NCBI GenBank assembly: GCA_028706405.1
Contig: JAQWBM010000002.1
Location: 1 to 64,000, forward strand
From: Eubacteriales bacterium
GTDB lineage: Bacteria > Bacillota > Clostridia > Peptostreptococcales > Anaerovoracaceae
DNA length: 64,000 nucleotides
Direction of reading: 5' to 3'
Shown here: positions 16,473 to 24,656 of the stretch, piece after piece
How the letters are laid out: each line of letters opens with the position of its first letter
Numbering within the stretch: position 1 is the first letter of the stretch
The notes under the pieces: model-generated
Seen by the model: only the letters and a program-made list of their open reading frames with translations
What the model was told of the DNA's origin: nothing
The model's database searches: none
Position numbers and translations under genes: made by a program

Positions 16473-18137
16473 ATGGCGGAGATCGAAAAAGCAGAAGTAC
16501 CCGGTGAATATTCATCATCAAATTTTATTCATAACATTATAGACAAGGACATTGAAAATCAGACTTATAGCGGTCCAGTCTATACAAGGTTTCCTCCGGA
16601 GCCAAATGGATACCTCCATATTGGACATGCTAAATCCATCTGTTTAAACTTTACCACCGCACAGAAATATAAAGGAAAATGTAATCTGCGATTTGATGAC
16701 ACTAATCCGGTTAAAGAGGATACGGAGTATGTCGAATCTATCAAGGCGGATGTTAAATGGCTGGGCTTCCAATGGGATAAGATACTTTTTGCGTCTGACT
16801 ACTTCGATAAAATGTTTGAATATGCTGTCATACTGATAAAAAAGGAGAAAGCGTTTGTCTGTGATTTGTCAGCCGAAGAAATAAAACAGCACAGAGGTAC
16901 GCTGACTGAGCCCGGAAAAGATAGTCCGTACAGAAACAGAACCGTTGAAGAAAACCTGGACCTTTTTGATAAAATGCGGCAGGGAATCTATCAAGACGGT
17001 GAGAAAGTGCTTAGGGCAAAGATCGATATGTCTTCCCCGAATATAAACATGAGGGACCCGGTTATTTATAGAATTGCTCATGCAGAGCATCATAATACAG
17101 GAAACAAGTGGTGTATATATCCAATGTATGACTATGCGCATCCCTTGGAGGATGCCATCGAGGGCATTACCCACTCCATCTGTACACTTGAATTTGAGGA
17201 TCACAGACCACTGTACGATTGGGTACTAAGGGAATTGGAATGGAAGGAACCTCCTCAGCAGATCGAATTTGCGCGGCTAAATCTGTCTAACACAGTGATG
17301 AGCAAGCGATATTTAAAGGCTATGGTTGACGGCAACACTGTGGAGGGCTGGGATGACCCCAGGATGCCTACCATCGCAGGCTTGCGCAGAAGAGGCTGCA
17401 CACCTGAAGCCATTCGGGATTTTTGTGAAAGGATAGGAGTTTCCAAAGCAAACAGCTTAGTTGACATAGCTTTGCTGGAGCATTGCATACGTGAGGATCT
17501 GAAAAACAAGGTAGAAACCCGCATGGTTGTACTTGACCCGCTGAAGGTTGTGATTACCAACTATCCTGAAGATCTCAGCGAAGAAATGGAGATCGAAAAC
17601 AGTAAGGAAGATGAAACGAAGGGGAATCGTAAGGTCAGTTTTTCTCGTGAGCTCTATGTGGAGCGAGATGATTTTATGGAAATTCCTGAAAAGAAATATT
17701 TTCGCCTCTTTCCGGGCAATGAGGTTCGTTTTAAAGGGGCATATTTCATTAAATGCAATGAGGTCATAAAAGATGCAGACGGCAATGTGACAGAGCTGAG
17801 ATGTACCTACGATCCTGCTACAAGAAGCGGGAGTGGATTTAACGAAAGAAAGGTTAAGGGGACCATACATTGGGTCGATGCAAGAACTGCTGTAAAAGTT
17901 AAAATAAGAACCTACGGATACCTTATGGTTGAGGATGACAAGGGAGAAACTGTTTTGAACCCTGAATCCATGAAAACTTTGGAAGCATATGCTGAGCCTG
18001 CGCTTAATGACACCAGGGCAGGGGATAGATACCAGTTTTTCAGGAATGGCTATTATATAGCAGATGAAAAATTGATCAATGACAAAGAGAAGGTATTTAA
18101 CCAGATCGTTGATTTAAAGAGCTCTTGGAAAAAATAA
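16473..18137 (+). CDS. glnS: Glutaminyl-tRNA synthetase
   Basis: A class I synthetase that charges tRNA-Gln directly. The HIGH box is His49-Ile-Gly-His52 in [10 protein letters not shown], the KMSKS equivalent is VMSKR near residue 276, and [16 protein letters not shown] is a GlnRS-type segment. The C-terminal half carries the two anticodon-binding beta-barrels (about residues 340-554). With 554 residues it is of bacterial GlnRS length. Many Firmicutes lack GlnRS and form Gln-tRNA by GatCAB, so its presence marks a restricted clostridial subset, probably through past transfer. AAGGAGG precedes the ATG; the gene is transcribed alone. Confidence 0.95.
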   Translation: MAEIEKAEVPGEYSSSNFIHNIIDKDIENQTYSGPVYTRFPPEPNGYLHIGHAKSICLNFTTAQKYKGKCNLRFDDTNPVKEDTEYVESIKADVKWLGFQWDKILFASDYFDKMFEYAVILIKKEKAFVCDLSAEEIKQHRGTLTEPGKDSPYRNRTVEENLDLFDKMRQGIYQDGEKVLRAKIDMSSPNINMRDPVIYRIAHAEHHNTGNKWCIYPMYDYAHPLEDAIEGITHSICTLEFEDHRPLYDWVLRELEWKEPPQQIEFARLNLSNTVMSKRYLKAMVDGNTVEGWDDPRMPTIAGLRRRGCTPEAIRDFCERIGVSKANSLVDIALLEHCIREDLKNKVETRMVVLDPLKVVITNYPEDLSEEMEIENSKEDETKGNRKVSFSRELYVERDDFMEIPEKKYFRLFPGNEVRFKGAYFIKCNEVIKDADGNVTELRCTYDPATRSGSGFNERKVKGTIHWVDARTAVKVKIRTYGYLMVEDDKGETVLNPESMKTLEAYAEPALNDTRAGDRYQFFRNGYYIADEKLINDKEKVFNQIVDLKSSWKK

Positions 18138-18160
18138 AAAACATAAGTTTCTTTTTCCCT

Positions 18161-20758
18161 TTATATTGCTGCAATAACAGCTTTTAGGTCCTTATCGAAG
18201 TCATCGAGCTCCTTGCTTAAATCGTGACCCTCTCCTTTGAGAATAGCTTTCTCAAGTTTAGTGCTTGATTCCATAACGTTTAACATTCCTAGTGTTCCGC
18301 TCAGACCTTTGATAGAATGTGCAAGACGTCTTGCTTCGCCGTAGTTTTTTTCCTCCAAAAGGCTGGCTATTTGCTCTGTACTTTTATCATAAGTTGCTTT
18401 AAACTTCTGAATATGCTTGTTATAAATAGATTCATAGCCGCCTAAATTTTTGATTGCTTCTTCCCGACCTGCGAGAGGGTTATCAAGAGTCGTATCAGAT
18501 ACAATTGGATTAACAGGATCCGGATTTTCTTCCATATCATTGTCTGTTTTGCTATCAAATTGAAAATAGGGGGAAATCTCTTTATATAACGATTCAACTT
18601 TGAAAGGTTTCAATAAAAAGCTTTCTATGTTCTTAGCCTGTTCGTCTTTGATCAGATCATTTATATCGGAAGCAGTCAGCGCGATTATCGGAGAAGTAAC
18701 TCCTATTTCATTTTTTAGAATATGAGCGGCGGTATAACCATCCATGTTAGGCATATGAATATCCATCAGGATTACATTATAGTAATTCAAAGGTTGGTTT
18801 TTGCACATTTGAACGGCAGAAATGCCGTCAGTAGCTGTATCACAGCTTATATTTATATCATTTAAAAGCCTTACGACAACTTCTGCATTAATCTCAGTGT
18901 CCTCTACTACCAGTGCTTTTCTTCCGCTTCCGTCAAGGGGAAGGGAGTCGCTCGCACTCAATATATCTTTTGGAATATTTTCAAGGCCTTTTCTGGCCGG
19001 CATAGTGAAGTAAAACATGCTGCCTTCGCCCCGAGTGCTTTTTACCCACATTCGTCCCTCCATACTATCAACGATATTTTTACTGATGAAAAGACCCAAT
19101 CCGGTACCCTGGTGCTGTTTAGTCAGATGATTTTCAAATTGCTCGAATTCACGAAACAGTCTTGAAATATCCTTTTCAGCGATACCGATACCGGTATCCT
19201 CGACACAGAATTGAAGCAACACGGAATCCTTTGTTTCTGACAAGGTTTCAACTGAAAGCTTGACATAACCGGAATCGGTGAATTTTATAGCATTACTTAT
19301 AAGGTTGACCAAGACCTGCACAAGTCTTGTCTTATCCAGATGCAGACAGAGCTCCTCGTTGAAATCATATTCAGTTCGCCATTCAACACCTTTTTGTGAT
19401 AATTGACCAGAAAACATATCCTCAACACTCTTGATGGCTGTCTTTAATGAAAAGTTGGAAGGATATAGACTGAGGGAGCCGTTATTGATTTTAGACAGGT
19501 CCAGTACATCGCTGATAATGGTCAGCAGGATATCTGATGAGGTTTCAATCCGGCTAACAAGTTCTTTTTGATTATCTGATAAATGAGTGCGTTTTAAAAA
19601 ATGCACCATGCTCAAAACCACACTGATTGGAGTTTTGATTTCATGGGATATGTTTGCAATAAAAGAATCCTTAGCTTTTGAATAAAAGTTGATTTCCAAC
19701 AGCCGTTTTTTCAGTTGCTGCTGCAGTTCTTCTGTCTTTGATATATCCCGAATAAAATGGACATATTTATTGTTCGCATGTCCATCATCTATTTCAAAGA
19801 ATCTATGCAAACTGCTTTTTCTTTTTCCTTCAATGACAAAATCGAGCTTGATTTCATTGCGGTTATTGTTTAACGCCACATTCTCTATAATTTCCGCAAG
19901 CCACTGGTCAAAGGTGTCATGTATAGACTTTCGTTTAACATTATCAGTGCTGATACCCAGAATTTCTTTATACTTCGGATTCATATAATCGAAGTGATAA
20001 TTATTGTCAAGTATAGCAATTCCGCTGTCAATATTCTCGACCACCGTATTATAGAGCTTACTGAAGTAAGAATTTGAAGCATTTTCCCGTAGTATCATAC
20101 AGAAGGTTACAGCAGAAAATATCAAAATAATCAGAGTCAAACTCACTAAGCCATATTCCAGCATTTTTTGATGAATCAGGACTTTATTCTCTTCTTGATT
20201 CAGACGTTCTATATATGTTTTGGATAGCTCGGTCATAAGCCCATGCTGCAGGTTATAAACGTTTTCAAACTCTGCACTCGTAATGATAGACTCATCTGTT
20301 CTTACGGTCTCGTCCAGCATGTTAATAACATTTTGAAACTGCAATAAAAATTCGTTATACAGCTCTTCTTCCTCTGGATTTAGCTGTATGTATTCCAATT
20401 GTCTGGAAATCGTAAAATCGTTTCCTGCAAGTGTGATTTTCAGTTGGCTATCAGTCTGACCTTTTGTAAAAACGCGGTATTTCGAAGACAAATTATCCTT
20501 TAGCAGGTACTCATTTATTAGAGAATAAAACTTGGTTCTATTTGTATTATCATTAGTAGCAAGATACTGCTTCACATTGAATCTCATGCTTCCAATCAAG
20601 TCAGAATATTTTATATTAAAGCTAAGCATGCTATCCTTATGGTTTTCAATGCAAAGCACTTCATTTCGAAAAGCAAAAACAGCCATAATTGTAATTATCA
20701 AAATTATAACAAGTGAGATAATCGTCATAGCCATAAAGCTTAAATTCAATTTTTTCAT
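18161..20758 (-). CDS. Hybrid sensor histidine kinase with REC and HPt domains
   Basis: In order: membrane segment (about 8-30), extracytoplasmic sensor of about 160 residues, second membrane segment (about 202-224), PAS domain (NIDSGIAILDNNYHFDYMNPKY), HisKA with the phospho-histidine in FIANISHEIKTP near residue 372, HATPase_c (GTGLGLFISKNIV), a receiver domain with the phospho-aspartate in LMDIHMPNMDGYTA near 665, and an HPt domain with AHSIKGLSGTLG near 813. It can thus run a full phosphorelay up to a separate output protein, which is not encoded nearby. The ligand is unknown. An AGGAGG lies an unusually long 15 bases before the ATG. Confidence 0.93.
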   Translation of the reverse strand: MKKLNLSFMAMTIISLVIILIITIMAVFAFRNEVLCIENHKDSMLSFNIKYSDLIGSMRFNVKQYLATNDNTNRTKFYSLINEYLLKDNLSSKYRVFTKGQTDSQLKITLAGNDFTISRQLEYIQLNPEEEELYNEFLLQFQNVINMLDETVRTDESIITSAEFENVYNLQHGLMTELSKTYIERLNQEENKVLIHQKMLEYGLVSLTLIILIFSAVTFCMILRENASNSYFSKLYNTVVENIDSGIAILDNNYHFDYMNPKYKEILGISTDNVKRKSIHDTFDQWLAEIIENVALNNNRNEIKLDFVIEGKRKSSLHRFFEIDDGHANNKYVHFIRDISKTEELQQQLKKRLLEINFYSKAKDSFIANISHEIKTPISVVLSMVHFLKRTHLSDNQKELVSRIETSSDILLTIISDVLDLSKINNGSLSLYPSNFSLKTAIKSVEDMFSGQLSQKGVEWRTEYDFNEELCLHLDKTRLVQVLVNLISNAIKFTDSGYVKLSVETLSETKDSVLLQFCVEDTGIGIAEKDISRLFREFEQFENHLTKQHQGTGLGLFISKNIVDSMEGRMWVKSTRGEGSMFYFTMPARKGLENIPKDILSASDSLPLDGSGRKALVVEDTEINAEVVVRLLNDINISCDTATDGISAVQMCKNQPLNYYNVILMDIHMPNMDGYTAAHILKNEIGVTSPIIALTASDINDLIKDEQAKNIESFLLKPFKVESLYKEISPYFQFDSKTDNDMEENPDPVNPIVSDTTLDNPLAGREEAIKNLGGYESIYNKHIQKFKATYDKSTEQIASLLEEKNYGEARRLAHSIKGLSGTLGMLNVMESSTKLEKAILKGEGHDLSKELDDFDKDLKAVIAAI

Positions 20759-21016
20759 AAGTTAAAAACAAGGCCTCCTTAAAACGCAAATAATGTTTCT
20801 GGTTCTGACGATATTATTTTCGTCAATAATAAGGCTTTATGAAGTAATTATATTCACTAATTACGATTACAATTCTACATTGATATTAAAGAAAAGTAAA
20901 TGGTCAACAACCCTCTTGCCCGTCCCTATTGTGATTTCATTTAGGTTTTGCTAAAATAGAATGGGAGCAGCCAATGCAGTATGAATTAAGAACTGCGCGG
21001 CTGTAAGTGATAAACT

Positions 21017-21727
21017 ATGGAAACAATTCTTATACTGCTGAAAATAATGATTTCAATCGTCTCCGGATTGCTTGCCGGTTTTTCAACGATCTATACATTT
21101 AATAGGATCCCTGCCAAATGGCTTTGCGATTACGGCCAGGAACCGGATCCGGGCATGTGGGGGATAAGAATAAAGAAGAGCCCCTGGACCATAGTTTTTG
21201 TTTTGGTGTTTACTGCTGCTTCGTTAAAGCTGCTGATGGATCAAGGATTTCTTTACGCTATCCCGGGGCTTATTACTATTTGGATTTTATTACAAATCGG
21301 AATTGCAGATATGAAATACCGCATTATACCGGACCAGTTTGTAATTGCGCTTGCAGTGACTGCCTTAGGCTTTATTCCATTTCGTTTGGACTATCTTGCT
21401 ATGCTGTTTGGTGCTCTTGCAGGAGGCGGCAGTATTTTACTAATGGGGATAATAGGGAGCCTGATATTTAGAAAGGAAGCGATGGGCTTCGGGGATGTAA
21501 AACTTTTTGCTGCAGTTGGTTTGATGTCGGGATTGAAAGGCATTGTTGTCATTTTGATTTTTACAATTTTCTCAAGTGCCCTTCTCTTTGGGGCAGGTCT
21601 TATAACAGGAAAACTCAAATATGGAGAAGAACAGCCCCTTGGACCATTTATCTCTGTTTCAACAGCGCTTTACGTTTTGTTTATGCCGGAGTTATTGATG
21701 CTGGCAGATTTATATACCGTGTTTTAA
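21017..21727 (+). CDS. Prepilin peptidase (A24 family, GxGD aspartyl protease)
   Basis: A polytopic membrane protein with the two aspartyl-protease motifs of type IV prepilin peptidases: IADMKYRIIPD and GFGDVKLFAA. It lacks the zinc-binding cysteine tetrad and N-terminal methylase part of PilD, so it is the shorter peptidase-only type. It would trim leader peptides of type IV pilin-like or competence pseudopilins in the membrane. No pilin genes are in the window, so it serves substrates encoded elsewhere. A terminator follows at 21818. Confidence 0.87.
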   Translation: METILILLKIMISIVSGLLAGFSTIYTFNRIPAKWLCDYGQEPDPGMWGIRIKKSPWTIVFVLVFTAASLKLLMDQGFLYAIPGLITIWILLQIGIADMKYRIIPDQFVIALAVTALGFIPFRLDYLAMLFGALAGGGSILLMGIIGSLIFRKEAMGFGDVKLFAAVGLMSGLKGIVVILIFTIFSSALLFGAGLITGKLKYGEEQPLGPFISVSTALYVLFMPELLMLADLYTVF

Positions 21728-22093
21728 TGCATAGGGTAAGAAACTTTTAAGTCGAATTAAGTTGAAATAAAGATGCTTTATCATGAGCTTAAACAAAATA
21801 TATGATGACGATTAAACAGAGAAAGAGACTAACGTTCAGTTAACCTCTTCCTCTTTTTTGTCGTATGAGTTTAAGTGATAGTACCAAAAGGAAAATAAAA
21901 ATGATGGACTATATTTATTATACACATATTCAATAAATAAATAAAGAGTTTTTTATAAAGTATTCTAAATATTATAAATAATCAGAAATCACTCCGGGTT
22001 CCACTTTCTTCAAATAGTTTGACGCAGAGCGCGGAATGATAGTATAATTGTTTAATGTAATTCAAACATTTTTATGGCATCAAGGGACGAAAG
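21728..22093. other. 366-base intergenic region with one terminator
   Basis: Apart from the terminator at 21818-21859, the region is AT-rich. A possible promoter for the next gene lies near 22026-22050 (a TATAAT at about 22045). I see no open frame with a ribosome site and no repeat of note. Confidence 0.5.
21818..21859 (+). terminator. Rho-independent terminator after the prepilin peptidase gene
   Basis: AGAGAAAGAG (21818-21827) pairs with CTCTTCCTCT (21845-21854) with one mismatch, extended inward by TAAC/GTTA. A run of six T follows (21854-21859). Confidence 0.75.
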
Positions 22094-22825
22094 ATGAGAT
22101 CAGAGACATGTTCGCCAGCAAACAGAAAAGCAAGAGAGATTGAAATGTCAAAGAAAAAGAAAAAAAAGGGAAAAGCGGTACGAGTTACTGTGTTGATTCT
22201 GCTCATCCTTGCTCTTGCTGCACCGCTCTCAGTCAGCAAATATATTGAAAAAGCCTCGGAAGCTTATTTGATTTCCGAAGAAGATGCCATCGAATATAAA
22301 GCAGATTGCATTCTTGTGCTTGGCGCGGGCTTAAAGGCTGACGGAACTCCGAATCATATGCTTCGGGACAGGCTGGACAAAGGAATCGAACTGTATAATG
22401 CCGGAGTCTCGCCGAAGCTTCTGCTGAGCGGGGATAACGGACAGGAGAAATATGACGAAGTTAATGCTATGAAAAAATATGCTCTGGATGCAGGGGTTTC
22501 CTCTGAAGACATTTTTACGGATCATGCCGGATTTTCTACTTATGAATCCATGTATCGCGCCAAGGAGATATTTTTGGTCGAAAAAGCGATTATTATTACA
22601 CAGAAATACCATCAATATAGAGCATTATATCTTGCGAGAGGAATTGGAGTAGAGGGGTACGGCGTCATTTCGGAACCCAGGATCTATTCGGGGCAAAACT
22701 ATCGTGAGATGCGGGAAATATTAGCGAGAAACAAGGCATTTCTCATGATGCTCATAAAGCCGGAGCCAACTTATCTTGGCGAAACGATACCGATCAGCGG
22801 GAGCGGGCTGGCAAGCCATGATTGA
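22094..22825 (+). CDS. SanA/YdcF-like DUF218 membrane-anchored protein
   Basis: A basic lysine-rich N-terminus (KKKKKKGKAVR) precedes one membrane anchor (VTVLILLILALAAPL), followed by a DUF218 domain: ADCILVLGAGLKADGTPNHMLRDRLDKG, LLLSGDNG, DEVNAMKKYAL, and ITQKYHQYRALYLARG. E. coli SanA of this family affects envelope barrier function; the biochemical activity is unknown. The start may be ATG 22094 (AAGGG upstream) or ATG 22145, which would drop 17 residues ahead of the lysine run. It overlaps or abuts truA and is probably co-transcribed with it. Confidence 0.83.
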   Translation: MRSETCSPANRKAREIEMSKKKKKKGKAVRVTVLILLILALAAPLSVSKYIEKASEAYLISEEDAIEYKADCILVLGAGLKADGTPNHMLRDRLDKGIELYNAGVSPKLLLSGDNGQEKYDEVNAMKKYALDAGVSSEDIFTDHAGFSTYESMYRAKEIFLVEKAIIITQKYHQYRALYLARGIGVEGYGVISEPRIYSGQNYREMREILARNKAFLMMLIKPEPTYLGETIPISGSGLASHD

Positions 22826-22841
22826 AAGGCAGTCGGAAGCG

Positions 22842-23675
22842 ATGAGAAATGTTCTTTTGACAATTGCATATGATGGTACCGATTTTTGCGGCTGGCAAAT
22901 ACAGCCCGATCAAAGAAGTGTACAAGGAGAAATTGAGCGAGCACTGAGTATTGTCTGTGACAGGGCAATTCGGGTCAACGGAACAAGCCGAACCGATGCA
23001 GGTGTTCACGCTTATGGTCAGCGTGCCAGCTTTCAGTCAGATTTCAGTATCCCGACAGATAAAATACCTGTGGCAGCAAATGGACTGCTTGTTGCCGCAG
23101 CGGACAGAAACAGAAAAAACAGAAGGACTTCCGCAGATGTCGCAATTTTATCGGCTGAAGATGTTCCAGTCTATTTTCACGCCAGATTTAATTCAGTGGG
23201 AAAGAAATATATTTATAAAATAAGAAACTCACATGCTCCGGACCCATTTCAAAGAAACTACTCGTATTCTGTCGGTAAAGCTCTTGACGTCAGAGCGATG
23301 AAGAAGGCCGCAGCAAGCCTTATTGGAACCTTTGACTTTTCAGCATTTCAGGCAGCAGGAGGAAAAGAGATGGAATCAACGGTTCGGACAGTTTACGGCA
23401 CGTGTATTTATACGGAATCTTCATCAAAAACAATCATACTGGAAATAATAGGCGATGGATTTTTATACAATATGGTCAGGATTATAGCGGGTACTTTGGT
23501 AGACATAGGACTCGGGAAAAAATCCCCCGATGAAATCCCAGATATAATCTCAGGGAAATGCAGGCAGTCAGCCGGTCATACAGCGCCACCCCAAGGTCTA
23601 TACCTTGCAGAAGTGTTCTATAAAAAAGAGAGAATGCTGGAATCAATAAAAATGATGGACGGAGAGCAGGAGTAA
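22842..23675 (+). CDS. truA: tRNA pseudouridine(38-40) synthase TruA
   Basis: TruA isomerises uridines 38-40 in the anticodon arm. The protein opens with MRNVLLTIAYDGTDFCGWQ, has the catalytic Asp52 in GTSRTDAGVHA, HARFNSVGKKYIYKI and the C-terminal FLYNMVRIIAGTLVDIG. A short insert (about residues 80-95, rich in Arg/Asn) is longer than in most relatives. I choose ATG 22842, seventeen bases after the upstream stop, because it gives the family N-terminus; the in-frame ATG at 22818 would overlap the SanA-like gene. metF follows after one base. Confidence 0.93.
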   Translation: MRNVLLTIAYDGTDFCGWQIQPDQRSVQGEIERALSIVCDRAIRVNGTSRTDAGVHAYGQRASFQSDFSIPTDKIPVAANGLLVAAADRNRKNRRTSADVAILSAEDVPVYFHARFNSVGKKYIYKIRNSHAPDPFQRNYSYSVGKALDVRAMKKAAASLIGTFDFSAFQAAGGKEMESTVRTVYGTCIYTESSSKTIILEIIGDGFLYNMVRIIAGTLVDIGLGKKSPDEIPDIISGKCRQSAGHTAPPQGLYLAEVFYKKERMLESIKMMDGEQE

Positions 23676-23676
23676 C

Positions 23677-24561
23677 ATGAAAATAAAAGATATTTATGAG
23701 ATGAAAAAGACTGTGATATCTTTGGAAATCTTTCCGCCAAAATGGGATTCTCCAATAGAGACAGTATTAAAAACTCTGGATGAGCTGAAGGATATCAGCC
23801 CTGACTTTATCAGCGTAACCTACGGAGCTGGCGGGAAGGCAAAGGACAGAACCATAGAAATAGCCTCAAAGATTAAAAATGAATACAACATAGAAAGCCT
23901 GGCTCATTTGACTTGTATATCTGCAACAAAAAAACAAATCGGAGAATGCCTTGATGAGTTGCGCAGTCACAACATTGAGAACATATTGGCTATGAGAGGA
24001 GATATTCCGGAGGATCCTGACTTTGAATTTCCGGAGCCCCTTCAATATAAGTATGCCGCCGATCTGATCAGGGAAGTAAAAGCGGAGGGCTATTTCTGCA
24101 TTGGCGCAGCCTGCTATCCGGAAGGACACGTGGAATGCGAGAGCAAAATCAAGGATGTAAAGTATCTGCGGGATAAAGTCTCGATGGGAGTTGACTTTTT
24201 GATTACACAGCTCTTTTTCGATAACGAGCTGTTCTTTAGATTTATGGAAGAATTAGACCTGGCGGGAATCACCGTCCCGGTGTCTGCAGGAATCATGCCG
24301 GTACTCAATAAGAATCAAATAGAAAGAATGACAAAGCTCTCGGGTTGTCATCTGCCAAATAAAATGAAAAGGATTCTTGAACGTTATGAACATAATCCGG
24401 CGGCACTGAAAGAGGCGGGTGAAGCTTATGCAATCGAGCAGGTTATTGATCTTATAACTTGGGGCGTAAGAGGGATACATTTATATACCATGAATAAACC
24501 TGATACAGCAAAGCGGATTATCGGAAACCTTTTGAATATCAGAAAATTACAGAACAGCTGA
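23677..24561 (+). CDS. metF: Methylenetetrahydrofolate reductase
   Basis: This FAD enzyme reduces 5,10-methylene-THF to 5-methyl-THF for MetH. Family motifs are SLEIFPPKWDSP, ISVTYGAGG, HLTCISATKKQI, NILAMRGDIPED, GAACYPEGH and DFLITQLFFDNELFFRF. Length of 294 residues is the bacterial catalytic-domain size without the eukaryotic regulatory part. It lies one base after truA and about 95 bases before metH, so truA-metF-metH probably form one unit. No separate MetV/ferredoxin partner is adjacent. Confidence 0.95.
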   Translation: MKIKDIYEMKKTVISLEIFPPKWDSPIETVLKTLDELKDISPDFISVTYGAGGKAKDRTIEIASKIKNEYNIESLAHLTCISATKKQIGECLDELRSHNIENILAMRGDIPEDPDFEFPEPLQYKYAADLIREVKAEGYFCIGAACYPEGHVECESKIKDVKYLRDKVSMGVDFLITQLFFDNELFFRFMEELDLAGITVPVSAGIMPVLNKNQIERMTKLSGCHLPNKMKRILERYEHNPAALKEAGEAYAIEQVIDLITWGVRGIHLYTMNKPDTAKRIIGNLLNIRKLQNS

Positions 24562-24656
24562 TACATACATTTAATAATAAACCCCGGTCATCAGGGAACA
24601 AAATAAAGTAAATGTGTATCCAACAAAGATGGAGAAAGAGGCGGATAGACAGTTCA

